From assembly GCA_034420695.1 (NCBI GenBank), contig DAOULB010000028.1, forward strand, positions 1 to 26,928: 26,928 nt of DNA, in the 5' to 3' direction. The stretch is from Io17-Chloro-G2 sp034420695 (lineage in GTDB: Bacteria; Chloroflexota; Dehalococcoidia; Lucifugimonadales; UBA3495). The notes beneath the pieces were generated by a model. That model saw only the letters and a program-made list of their open reading frames with translations, did no database searches and had not been told where the DNA came from. Positions 1 through 6,469 of the stretch are shown here, in pieces. Made by a program: the position numbers and the translations under genes. Positions within the stretch are counted from its first letter, which is position 1, and every line of letters starts with the position of its first letter.

Positions 1-180
1 CACACCTTCCCCAGCAAGGTCGCCGCCGCCGGCGTCAAGCTGACCTCCCACATGGGCGCCGTCAAGTACCTGGAGGAGTGCCGGAACAAGAACACCGCCC
101 CCGAAGCCCAGAAACTTCTCTACCGGCTGCTGCCCTGCGCCCGGGACTTCCCCTACAACTCCCTCCTCGCCCTGGACGCC
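1..180 (+). repeat. Left arm of an inverted gene-length repeat
   Basis: Bases 1-180 match the reverse complement of 26568-26747 with 7 mismatches and no gap. The mismatches are mostly third-position or conservative changes. The repeat may extend beyond the left edge, since the right copy continues another 150 bases to its start codon. Confidence 0.85.
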
Positions 181-183
181 TAG
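1..183 (+). CDS. 3' part of a repeated small protein gene (left copy)
   Basis: The reading frame is open from base 1 and ends at a TAG at 181-183. It gives 60 residues ending in LLALDA, and the 5' part lies outside the window. These residues match the last 60 residues of the protein encoded on the opposite strand at 26565-26897 with three substitutions (K to N, N to S, S to A). By hand, the DNA differs at 7 of 180 positions. Nearly every codon ends in G or C (only gaa, aaa and ctt do not), which suggests a constrained, possibly well expressed coding sequence. I do not recognise the family. The visible part looks helical, with two Cys residues (ECR and PCARD motifs). The similarity stops at the stop codon, so the gene and not its downstream flank is what is repeated. 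Confidence 0.75.
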   Translation, partial: HTFPSKVAAAGVKLTSHMGAVKYLEECRNKNTAPEAQKLLYRLLPCARDFPYNSLLALDA

Positions 184-695
184 GAAAGCTCCCAACAAAG
201 AAACCGGAAGTCCCTTCCCCCTTGATGTGAGAAGGTTGCACAATGAGGATGGGCTGAGGTTGTTCAGAGGTCCCCTGAGGCCGGAATTAAGGATCTTGGG
301 CCGGAGGACTGACCGGCTGCACGGCGGCCATACAATTTGGGCGGGCAATTTCCGCAACCACTGGGAGGATGAATCCACGCGCGCCTCCCAGCTGCCACTC
401 CCTTTCATCCACAAGAAAAGGGTGCTTGTGGATGTGAATAATCTGTTTCCGAACTGCGGGGTTGTCCCCGGGTCATTCCTGTGCTGGGAGGAGAGGGGCC
501 GCCAAGGGCGAGTCCGTCCTGCGGGGCCAAATGCCCCTGCCTCGGATTACTCTTGGAGGAGCGCCAATACAGGTTCAGGGCATGGTATGATATTGGAAGG
601 TCCTTGGAGCCGTGATTTTTCTCCCGGGCGCAATGGGGCAGTCATTGAATCCTGGTCAAGGAGGTGGGTCGATTTCCTGAGAGACAGCGATTCGG
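184..695. other. Non-coding stretch between the repeat gene and the DUF1800 promoter
   Basis: About 510 bases with no convincing gene. A frame open from a GTG at 227 to 718 has no ribosome binding site, an erratic composition and no recognisable domain, and it would run over the promoter at 696-724, so I do not call it. No tRNA, mobile element end or strong hairpin was seen. Confidence 0.5.
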
Positions 696-724
696 TTGAC
701 ACTCCAGAAAGCATATAATATCTT
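696..724 (+). promoter_or_regulatory. Candidate sigma70-type promoter for the DUF1800-DUF1501 operon
   Basis: TTGACA at 696-701 is followed by a 17-base spacer and TATCTT at 719-724 (4 of 6 to the -10 consensus). A better -10 match, TATAAT at 714-719, lies only 12 bases from the -35, or could act with a weaker -35. Either way transcription would begin near 726-731, leaving a leader of about 150 bases before the DUF1800 start at 882. Confidence 0.5.
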
Positions 725-753
725 ATTACAACGGAATGATTGTTACCAAGAAG

Positions 754-796
754 CCTTGCCCCAGTTTCCTTGCCGGTTTAAGCGTGGGGGGCAGGG
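754..796 (+). other. Leader hairpin upstream of DUF1800
   Basis: Bases 754-762 can pair with 788-796 (nine pairs, one of them G-U) around a 25-base loop inside the putative 5' leader. A second GC-rich stretch at 813-837 can also fold. No known riboswitch class is recognised. The ribosome binding site AGGAGG at 871-876 lies outside these hairpins. Confidence 0.3.
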
Positions 797-881
797 TTTG
801 TTGGGTCTAACATCGGCCAGCCCAGCCGGTGCCTCCGGTTGGATTAGATAGCTAAGAGAAAAATAAATTGAGGAGGAGCAA

Positions 882-2306
882 ATGGCTGACCAAGATGTAG
901 CACTGATGGCCCATCTTATGCGGCGCGCAGGCTTCGGGGCGAGCCGCGAGGAAATCGAGGCTAGGGCGGCCCGGGGGTACGATGCGACCGTTGAAGAGTT
1001 GCTTAACCCCAACGACCAGCCTGGACTCGAGGAAGACCTGATTCTTCGCTACAACCCTTCCTTCCACCAGTCCGCCGGTATCGAGAACCTGGTCCTTGAA
1101 TGGGTCTACCGCATGGTCAACAATCCCAGGCAGCTCGAGGAAAAGGTGGCGCTGTTCTGGCACATGATCCTCTGTGCCGGCCATAGCAAGATTGACAGCG
1201 GTCAGGAAATGGGCCGGATGATCCAGATGTTCCGGGACTACGGCATGGGCAGCTTCCGCGAGTTGCTGACGCAACTGTCCACCTTCCCCGGAATGATGTA
1301 CTACCTCGACAACACGGAAAGCCATAAGGTTGCTCTGAACGAGAACTACGGGCGGGAGCTTCTGGAGCTCTTCTCCCTCGGCGTCGGTATGGACGAGCAG
1401 TTCAACTACTCCGAGGATGACGTGAAGGCCTGCGCCAGGGCTTTCACCGGCTGGAGCGTAGAGCCTCCCTACCCACCCTTCCCCTACGGACGCAGCCCTT
1501 GGAACTTCCGCTTTGACCCAGCCGACCACGATGACAGCGAAAAGACCTTCCTGGGAGAGACCGGCAACCTGGACGGCCACGATATCATCGAAATCATCTG
1601 CAAGCAGCCCGCCACCGCCCGGTACATCGCTCGGCACCTCTACAACTACTTCGTGGCCGACGAGCCCCAGATTCCTGCTTGGCGCCTGACCCCGCCCAGG
1701 GACATGGAAGCCATCAAGATACTGGAGAAGGCCTACTTCGACTCCAACTACAATATCGGAGCCATGCTCCGGGCCCTCTTCACTTCGGATTTCTTCAAAG
1801 CTGAAAACGTCCGCTATGCCAAGGTCAAGAGCCCGGCGGAAGTGGTGGCCGGCACCCTGCGTATGGTTGGCGAGCACCAAGAGGTCAAGCCCGGCCTGTA
1901 CGAAATCTCCCAAGAGCCCAAGTACATGGGCATGGACCTGATGAACCCTCCCACGGTCGAAGGCTGGCACACCGGCCGGGAGTGGATTGACAGTGGCACC
2001 TTGGTGGAGCGCATCAACTTCGCCTCCGACTTCCTCGGCAACACCGAGACCCCCGGAGTGAAGGACATTGTGCGGCGCTTGGCAGCTCAGGGAGCCAGCA
2101 TCTCTCCTGCTAACTTCGTGGACGGCTGCTTGGACTTGGTGGGCCCCCTGACCGTCGACGAGGAGACTCGCGGCGAATTGACTGCCCACGCCGAGAGGGG
2201 TGGGAACCTCACCCACGCCACCGCTGAAGAGCAGGCGGATTTCACCCGCCGGACCGGCGAAATGCTGCAGATGATTGCAGCCACCGCCGAGTTCCAGTTC
2301 GGCTAG
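882..2306 (+). CDS. DUF1800 family protein
   Basis: A 474-residue protein with the hallmarks of DUF1800: RRAGFG near the N-terminus (residues 14-19), LFWHMIL around residue 91, ENYGRELLELFSLG around 156-170, ARAFTGW near 187, and NPPTVEGWHTGREW around residues 353-367. The function of the family is unknown; members usually sit beside a DUF1501 gene, as here. The start is fixed by AGGAGG at 871-876, five bases before the ATG. There is no Tat or Sec signal: the DUF1800 motif begins almost at residue 11, so a cytoplasmic protein is expected, unlike many relatives that carry export signals or long N-terminal extensions. The DUF1501 gene follows after 57 bases, which implies one operon from the promoter at 696-724. 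Codon use is strongly biased to C/G endings. Confidence 0.9.
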   Translation: MADQDVALMAHLMRRAGFGASREEIEARAARGYDATVEELLNPNDQPGLEEDLILRYNPSFHQSAGIENLVLEWVYRMVNNPRQLEEKVALFWHMILCAGHSKIDSGQEMGRMIQMFRDYGMGSFRELLTQLSTFPGMMYYLDNTESHKVALNENYGRELLELFSLGVGMDEQFNYSEDDVKACARAFTGWSVEPPYPPFPYGRSPWNFRFDPADHDDSEKTFLGETGNLDGHDIIEIICKQPATARYIARHLYNYFVADEPQIPAWRLTPPRDMEAIKILEKAYFDSNYNIGAMLRALFTSDFFKAENVRYAKVKSPAEVVAGTLRMVGEHQEVKPGLYEISQEPKYMGMDLMNPPTVEGWHTGREWIDSGTLVERINFASDFLGNTETPGVKDIVRRLAAQGASISPANFVDGCLDLVGPLTVDEETRGELTAHAERGGNLTHATAEEQADFTRRTGEMLQMIAATAEFQFG

Positions 2307-2363
2307 ACCACGGATTCAGACACCAGCACAAAGATTGTTAAAAAATTGGATGGAGGATAAGTA

Positions 2364-3500
2364 ATGGTATCTACCAAGAAAGACCCGGTCTTGGCAGTCC
2401 TGTCGCTTTCAGGCGGGAATGACGGTCTGAACACCGTGATCCTGCGGAACAATGGCCTATATCGGGACGCCCGTCCCACCCTGGGAGTCCCCGAAGACCA
2501 GATCATTCCCATCAGCGACGAGTTGGGCTTCCACCCCACCATGGCGCCTTTGAAGAAGTTCTGGGATGAGGGCAAGCTGGCCATCTTCCTGGGTATCGGC
2601 TACGGTACCCCCAGCTATTCCCACTTCCGCTCCATGGACATCTGGCACACCTGCGAGCCCGACACGGTGGGGGTCGAGGGCTGGCTGGGCCGGGCCATCA
2701 AGGAAATGGACCCCAACAATGAAAACGTTCTCACCGGCGTCAACTTCGGGCGCGGCCTCCCCAGGGCCTTGGTCTTGGAAGGGGTCCCAGTGGCCTCCGT
2801 CGGGGACTTGGAGACCTACGGCCTGCTGACCGGCATCGAGGGTGAGGACCTTCGCGGCGAGGCTCTGGACGTCTTCGGCCGGATGTACTCCCCGGCCGTC
2901 GGCCGCAGCGCGGTCATGGACTACATCCGCAGCACCGGGACCAGCGCCCTTAAGGGCGCCGACATCCTGGCCACTGCCCCTGAGATGTATTCCTCCAGCG
3001 TGGAGTACTCCGACACCACCGTCGGCCAGTACATGAAGAACATCGCCCAGACCCATCTGGCCGGCTTCGGCACCCGGGTGCTTTACACCACCTCTCCGTA
3101 CAACAGCTTTGACACCCATGCCAACCAAGCGGCCCTTCATTCCGGCCTGTGGTCCGACGTGTCCAACACTGTCGAAACCTTCTTCGACGACCTGCGGGAG
3201 CACGATGCCTCCGACAACGTCACCCTGTTCATGTTCACCGAGTTCGGCCGCCGGATCACTGACAACGGCTCCGGCACTGACCACGGCGCAGCCGGTATCG
3301 CCTTCGCAGTGGGTGAAAACGTCAAGGGCGGCATCTACGGCGAGTACCCGTCCTTGGAGCCGGACAAGCAGGAGGCGGGCGGAAACCTCAAGGCCGGCAT
3401 GGACTTCCGGTCTGTCTACACTTCCATCATTGAAGACTGGTTGCACTTGGACCCGGTGCCCATAGTCGGTGGCAAGTTCGAGTCGGTCAAGTTCTTCTAA
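2364..3500 (+). CDS. DUF1501 family protein (alkaline phosphatase/sulfatase-like fold)
   Basis: A 378-residue protein of the DUF1501 family, which is related to the alkaline phosphatase/sulfatase superfamily; the activity is not established. Visible family motifs are LSLSGGNDGLNTV at residues 13-25, SYSHFRSMDIWHT at 84-96, SFDTHANQ at 248-255, FTEFGRR at 291-297 and GTDHGAA at 304-310. The D, H and FGR positions are those likely to form the metal or substrate site. GGAGG at 2352-2356 supports the ATG at 2364. DUF1501 proteins commonly start with a twin-arginine signal; this one starts MVSTKKDP and enters the domain directly, so it is predicted cytosolic. It is the second gene of the DUF1800 operon and is followed immediately by a strong hairpin. 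The partner is presumably DUF1800. Confidence 0.9.
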   Translation: MVSTKKDPVLAVLSLSGGNDGLNTVILRNNGLYRDARPTLGVPEDQIIPISDELGFHPTMAPLKKFWDEGKLAIFLGIGYGTPSYSHFRSMDIWHTCEPDTVGVEGWLGRAIKEMDPNNENVLTGVNFGRGLPRALVLEGVPVASVGDLETYGLLTGIEGEDLRGEALDVFGRMYSPAVGRSAVMDYIRSTGTSALKGADILATAPEMYSSSVEYSDTTVGQYMKNIAQTHLAGFGTRVLYTTSPYNSFDTHANQAALHSGLWSDVSNTVETFFDDLREHDASDNVTLFMFTEFGRRITDNGSGTDHGAAGIAFAVGENVKGGIYGEYPSLEPDKQEAGGNLKAGMDFRSVYTSIIEDWLHLDPVPIVGGKFESVKFF

Positions 3501-3509
3501 AACGGCTTG

Positions 3510-3537
3510 ATGGCCAGGCCCCTCAGGGCCTGGCCAT
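3510..3537 (+). terminator. Perfect 12-bp hairpin after DUF1501
   Basis: Bases 3510-3521 pair perfectly with 3526-3537 around a four-base CTCA loop, starting nine bases after the DUF1501 stop codon. The downstream sequence TTGTTAAC is only weakly T-rich, so this may be a terminator without a full U-tract, or a 3' stabilising stem. Confidence 0.7.
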
Positions 3538-3659
3538 TGTTAACACTGCCCGTGAGCAGCGTCAACAATAGCATCCTTGGACGCACGCTAAGGGGGGTCG
3601 CTCTACGGGAGAGCCTCTCTTGGGCAGCCTCCACAGATTGAGTTTGCGAGGCGATAACC

Positions 3660-4664
3660 ATGAGCACCCATTTCTTTGGTATTTCCAGCCGGACGTTCTC
3701 TTACTCCCACTCAGTGGCCCGGGCGGAATTCTCCGGCAACGGTATCCGGAACGCGGTGGACTTGGCGCTGGGCGAGGACGACACGATTTACGCCCTGAAC
3801 CGGTCCTACGAGAACCGCCCCGACGGAATCCACATCACCGTGTTCACCCAGGACGAGGACTACGTGACCGAGTTCGGGGCATACGGCGAAGGTGACGGGG
3901 AGTTCGTTTGGCCCACCGCCCTGGCTATCGACAGCAAGGGTAACGTGTACGTAGCCGACGAATGGCTCAACCGGATTTCGATCTTCACTTCCGACGGCGA
4001 GTACGTCAGCAAGTGGGGTACCGCCGGTTCCGGAGACGGCGAACTGGACCGGCCAGCTGGCTTGGCCGTCGATGCCGACGACAACTTGCTGGTCGTGGAC
4101 AGCCGAAACAACCGGGTACAGAAATTTACTTCCGACGGGAAGTTCATCAGCAAGTTTGGCAGCTTCGGCGACGGGCCTGGCCAGTTCAACATGCCTTGGG
4201 GTATCGGCTTGGGTCCCAACGGAGACATTTACGTTGCCGACTGGCGGAACGACCGCATCCAGCAGTTCAACGCCACTGGGCAATGGCAGGCCAGCTTCGG
4301 CCAATCGGGCAGCAACATCGGCCAGTTCAACCGCCCCACCAGTGTCAGCGTGGACAAGGACGGCGACATTTACGTTGCCGACTGGCTGAACGACCGGGTG
4401 CAGGTCCTGGGTCCCGACGGCAGGTTCATTACCGAACTGCGGGGCGACCACCAGATTTCCAAGCTGGGCCGGGAAAAGCTCGTGTCCAACCCCGACATGA
4501 TCCGGCAGCGGTCCTTGGCCTACGCCAACGACCCAGGATATGACAAGAACCTGACCCACCCCTGCTCGGTAAAGACCGACGCCCAAGGGCGGATTGTCAT
4601 CTTGGATCATACCCGCAACCGCATCCAGGTCTATCGGAAGGACCCGGAGCCGGTGCTGGCCTAA
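3660..4664 (+). CDS. NHL-repeat beta-propeller protein
   Basis: A 334-residue protein made almost wholly of NHL repeats. Clear blades start near residues 79, 126, 173 and 220, each with a P-x-(G/S)-(I/L/V) segment, a D-x-x-G turn, (I/V)YVAD or an equivalent strand and an NxR(I/V)Q segment. A diverged blade precedes them and a last one lies near 298-331, so a six-bladed propeller is likely. NHL propellers bind proteins, RNA or small ligands; no catalytic domain is attached. No signal peptide or membrane segment is visible (start MSTHFFGISS). GAGG at 3648-3651 precedes the ATG. It lies 159 bases after the DUF1501 stop, beyond a hairpin, and so may be expressed with the DUF1800/DUF1501 pair by read-through or from an unseen promoter. 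Two blades share identical DNA (see findings). Confidence 0.88.
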   Translation: MSTHFFGISSRTFSYSHSVARAEFSGNGIRNAVDLALGEDDTIYALNRSYENRPDGIHITVFTQDEDYVTEFGAYGEGDGEFVWPTALAIDSKGNVYVADEWLNRISIFTSDGEYVSKWGTAGSGDGELDRPAGLAVDADDNLLVVDSRNNRVQKFTSDGKFISKFGSFGDGPGQFNMPWGIGLGPNGDIYVADWRNDRIQQFNATGQWQASFGQSGSNIGQFNRPTSVSVDKDGDIYVADWLNDRVQVLGPDGRFITELRGDHQISKLGREKLVSNPDMIRQRSLAYANDPGYDKNLTHPCSVKTDAQGRIVILDHTRNRIQVYRKDPEPVLA

Positions 4665-4691
4665 GCGCCGAACCCCCTTCGAGAAAGGGAA

Positions 4692-4742
4692 AAAGAAACC
4701 CCCGGACTAACCAGCAGAGGGTGCGTCCGGGGGTTCTTTATT
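4692..4742. terminator. Bidirectional terminator between convergent genes
   Basis: AAAGAAACCCCCGGAC at 4692-4707 pairs with GTCCGGGGGTTCTTT at 4725-4739, with one bulged A and a 17-base loop. On the + strand it is followed by ATTGTTGG, and the A-rich left arm gives a T-rich tail on the - strand. It sits between the NHL gene and the convergent small gene ending at 4795. Confidence 0.8.
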
Positions 4743-4794
4743 GTTGGCCTCTGGTCTCGTCCGGGATCAGGCCCCAGGCTTCGACATCGGAATG

Positions 4795-5136
4795 TTACGG
4801 TCCCTCCGGCATTCCCGAGTCAATCCAGCGGGCCACCTCGTCCACCTCCGATCGGGAAATAAACGGCCCCTTCAGGGGCATACGTCCGTGGGTGCCGATT
4901 GCCCTGGCCAGGGAGCGCACCAAGGCGGTTTCCCGGCCAGGAACTCCAGGCTCAATTGCCCGGTAGCCGGAGAGCACGCTGTCCTTCAGTTCCTGGGGAG
5001 TGTCCCAGTAGTAGTCGTGGATCCCCGGCAGTGGGTCCCGGCCCCAGCGCTGGACCCAACGCTCCATGATGTTGTCCAGGATCTCCTTAACCCGGGGCCA
5101 GTAGACTGGTTCAGAGTTGGCCGAATCTTCCGCCAT
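4795..5136 (-). CDS. Small conserved-looking protein of unknown function
   Basis: A 113-residue soluble protein, start ATG at 5136 preceded by AGGAG (about 5143-5147). I do not recognise a named family. The C-terminal stretch (SRSEVDEVARWIDSGMPEGP) has the pattern seen at the end of cytochrome c-like domains, where an acidic helix is followed by W-I-x-x-G-x-P, and GTHGRMPLKGP before it resembles the region around the axial Met of such domains. There is no CxxCH haem motif and no signal peptide, so it cannot be a c-type cytochrome. The N-terminal half is rich in aromatic residues (VYWPRVKEIL, HDYYWDTP). It follows the MogA/MoaB-like gene by 73 bases on the same strand, so the two may be co-transcribed and end at the terminator at 4692-4742. 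Confidence 0.65.
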   Translation of the reverse strand: MAEDSANSEPVYWPRVKEILDNIMERWVQRWGRDPLPGIHDYYWDTPQELKDSVLSGYRAIEPGVPGRETALVRSLARAIGTHGRMPLKGPFISRSEVDEVARWIDSGMPEGP

Positions 5137-5209
5137 TGACGTATCTCCTGGTTATATGACAATCGGGCATAAAGCACACCTGCATTGTGCCGCCAACCCT
5201 CTACCCCTC

Positions 5210-5701
5210 TTAGCGGGGATGCTGACTCACCGATTCCTTTTGCAGCAACTCCAAAGCATGGGGCAAAACTGGCAACACCACTTCGAGGCACTCCTTCACT
5301 CCCCTGGTGCTGCCCGGCAGGGTAATGATCAAGGTGAAGCCGCGGATGCCGGCCACCGACCGGCTCAACATTGCCATCGGGGTGAACTGCAGGGTTTGGG
5401 CCCGCATCGCCTCGGCCAGTCCCGGCACCTCCTTGTCCACTACGGACAGGCACGCTTCGGGGGTCACGTCGTAACGACCCAACCCGGTGCCTCCGGTGGA
5501 GACTATCAGGTCCACCTCGCCGGAGTCCGCCCAGTCCTTTAACCGCCCGGCGATAAGTTCCTTGTCATCCCGCACCACTTCGTACCGCACCGTCTCGTAG
5601 TCCGGCTCACCCAGCGTCTCCCGGATTGCTTGGCCGCTGGTGTCTTCCCGTTGACCCTGGGAACCCGTAGTGCTGATGGTCAAGATAGCCAGTCTAAACA
5701 T
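5210..5701 (-). CDS. moaB: MogA/MoaB family molybdenum cofactor biosynthesis protein
   Basis: A 163-residue protein of the MogA/MoaB family, which adenylylates molybdopterin before metal insertion. The family core is visible: LAILTIST at residues 4-11, a TSGQ motif near 21-24, DLIVSTGGTGLG at 64-75 and DVTPEA at 78-83, then SRS and a LPGST segment that close the binding pocket. The length is normal for MoaB-type single-domain members. I chose the ATG at 5701 because GGAGG (5707-5711) lies five bases upstream and the family typically starts just before the first beta strand; the frame stays open upstream to 6049 but codes nothing recognisable there. Its product implies molybdoenzymes elsewhere in the genome. 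Whether it is MogA-like or MoaB-like cannot be settled from the window. Confidence 0.88.
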   Translation of the reverse strand: MFRLAILTISTTGSQGQREDTSGQAIRETLGEPDYETVRYEVVRDDKELIAGRLKDWADSGEVDLIVSTGGTGLGRYDVTPEACLSVVDKEVPGLAEAMRAQTLQFTPMAMLSRSVAGIRGFTLIITLPGSTRGVKECLEVVLPVLPHALELLQKESVSQHPR

Positions 5702-5718
5702 GCCTGCCTCCGGACACA

Positions 5719-5746
5719 ATAATATCACAGGCAGCACCACTGGCAG
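5719..5746 (-). promoter_or_regulatory. Candidate promoter for moaB
   Basis: On the - strand CTGCCA (5746-5741) is followed by 16 bases and TATTAT (5724-5719), with TG one base upstream of the -10 (extended -10 pattern). Transcription would start about 10 bases before the ATG, which makes the leader very short, so the call is tentative. Confidence 0.35.
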
Positions 5747-5881
5747 CCGGCCGTGCACGGCGATGGATCCCTCCAGCATCTCCAGCCCGTCGAGCGGCCT
5801 ATCCTGTGAGGCAAGGGTTAGGTGGTGCTGCCACTCCCGTCGGCAGCTACGCCATGTCCCTTCCGTTGGCAACCCTTCCGT

Positions 5882-5910
5882 TTGACAAGGTAATGCCCTC
5901 CATTTATATT
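5882..5910 (+). promoter_or_regulatory. Strong sigma70-type promoter for the HIT-crotonase-cupin operon
   Basis: TTGACA at 5882-5887, a 17-base spacer and TATATT at 5905-5910 (5 of 6). It drives rightward, giving a leader of about 125 bases before the GTG start at 6042. This is the best promoter match seen in the window. It lies inside the roughly 340-base divergent gap 5702-6041, which has no gene. Confidence 0.65.
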
Positions 5911-5971
5911 CACAAGGCGCAGCCACCCGACGTTCTGCTTTTGTTTGACTGGAGAGTGGCCGCTCTGCTGC

Positions 5972-5995
5972 CGGGAATACAGACGGGAATACAGG
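5972..5995 (+). repeat. 12-bp imperfect tandem duplication in the leader
   Basis: CGGGAATACAGA at 5972-5983 is repeated at 5984-5995 with one difference in the last base. It lies in the putative leader of the HIT gene. Confidence 0.8.
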
Positions 5996-6041
5996 GCTTC
6001 TCCTGGCCTGATTCTCCGCCAACCATGGGAGTACTCCACAG

Positions 6042-6377
6042 GTGACCACCGCCGCGAACTGTGTTTTCTGCGATATCGTCCAAGGACGTTCCCCTGCCAG
6101 AATTCGTTACTTGGACGAAGACCTGATAGTCATAGTCAACAAGCTGACCTGGGTCCCGGTGATGCTCTTGGTCATGCCAAAAGAGCATCTAAGCCAGCTC
6201 CAGATGTGGAGCAGCGGCCTGATGAACAAGCTGGGCGACGTGGCCGCCGAAATGGGATGCATGTACTCTGTTAACGGGTTCCGCATCCTGTCGAACTTTG
6301 GACCGGACGGAATGCAAAGCCAGAGTCATGGTCACCTGCATGTCATAGGAGGCACCCACTTGGGACCGTATGCCTGA
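6042..6377 (+). CDS. HIT family (histidine triad) hydrolase/transferase
   Basis: A 111-residue protein of the histidine triad superfamily, which hydrolyses or transfers nucleoside monophosphates (HinT/Fhit types). Visible features are CVFCDIV at residues 7-13, the first half of the CxxC...H zinc-type N-terminus common in bacterial HIT proteins; MPKEHL at 45-50; and the catalytic triad H96-G-H98-L-H100. The length is normal. The GTG start at 6042 is the first usable start just upstream of the conserved CVFC; GGGAG about ten bases upstream may serve as a ribosome site. An ATG at 6025 is out of frame. It is first in a likely operon with the crotonase (92-base gap) and the bicupin, transcribed from the promoter at 5882-5910. 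The substrate is unknown. Confidence 0.88.
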   Translation: MTTAANCVFCDIVQGRSPARIRYLDEDLIVIVNKLTWVPVMLLVMPKEHLSQLQMWSSGLMNKLGDVAAEMGCMYSVNGFRILSNFGPDGMQSQSHGHLHVIGGTHLGPYA

Positions 6378-6407
6378 CTTGTACCAGCAAGTCCCGGTAC
6401 CGTTGAT

Positions 6408-6435
6408 ACGCCACCGTTCCCACGCCATCGTTCCC
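6408..6435 (+). repeat. 14-bp tandem duplication between HIT and crotonase genes
   Basis: ACGCCACCGTTCCC at 6408-6421 is directly repeated as ACGCCATCGTTCCC at 6422-6435 (13 of 14 identical), in the 92-base intergenic gap. Confidence 0.85.
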
Positions 6436-6469
6436 AGGGGAATCCCATCCGAGTAAGGAGATAAACGCC

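Noticed and set aside
227..718. Open frame of 163 codons between the left repeat gene and the DUF1800 operon
   Set aside because: It has no ribosome binding site, an erratic amino acid make-up and no domain, and it runs over the promoter at 696-724.
696..719. TTGACA with TATAAT as a single promoter
   Set aside because: The spacer is only 12 bases; the 17-base spaced TATCTT at 719-724 is the better partner.
852..2216. Long open frame antisense to DUF1800 (454 codons)
   Set aside because: It is a by-product of G/C-ending codons on the real gene: rich in V, G, H and A, and without motifs or a ribosome site.
2457..3446. Long open frame antisense to DUF1501
   Set aside because: Same reason as the DUF1800 antisense frame; the forward gene has clear family motifs.
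5702..6049. N-terminal extension of the MogA/MoaB frame upstream of 5701
   Set aside because: The extension has no similarity to the family, and GGAGG at 5707-5711 marks the start at 5701. It would also overlap the opposite-strand promoter and the HIT start.
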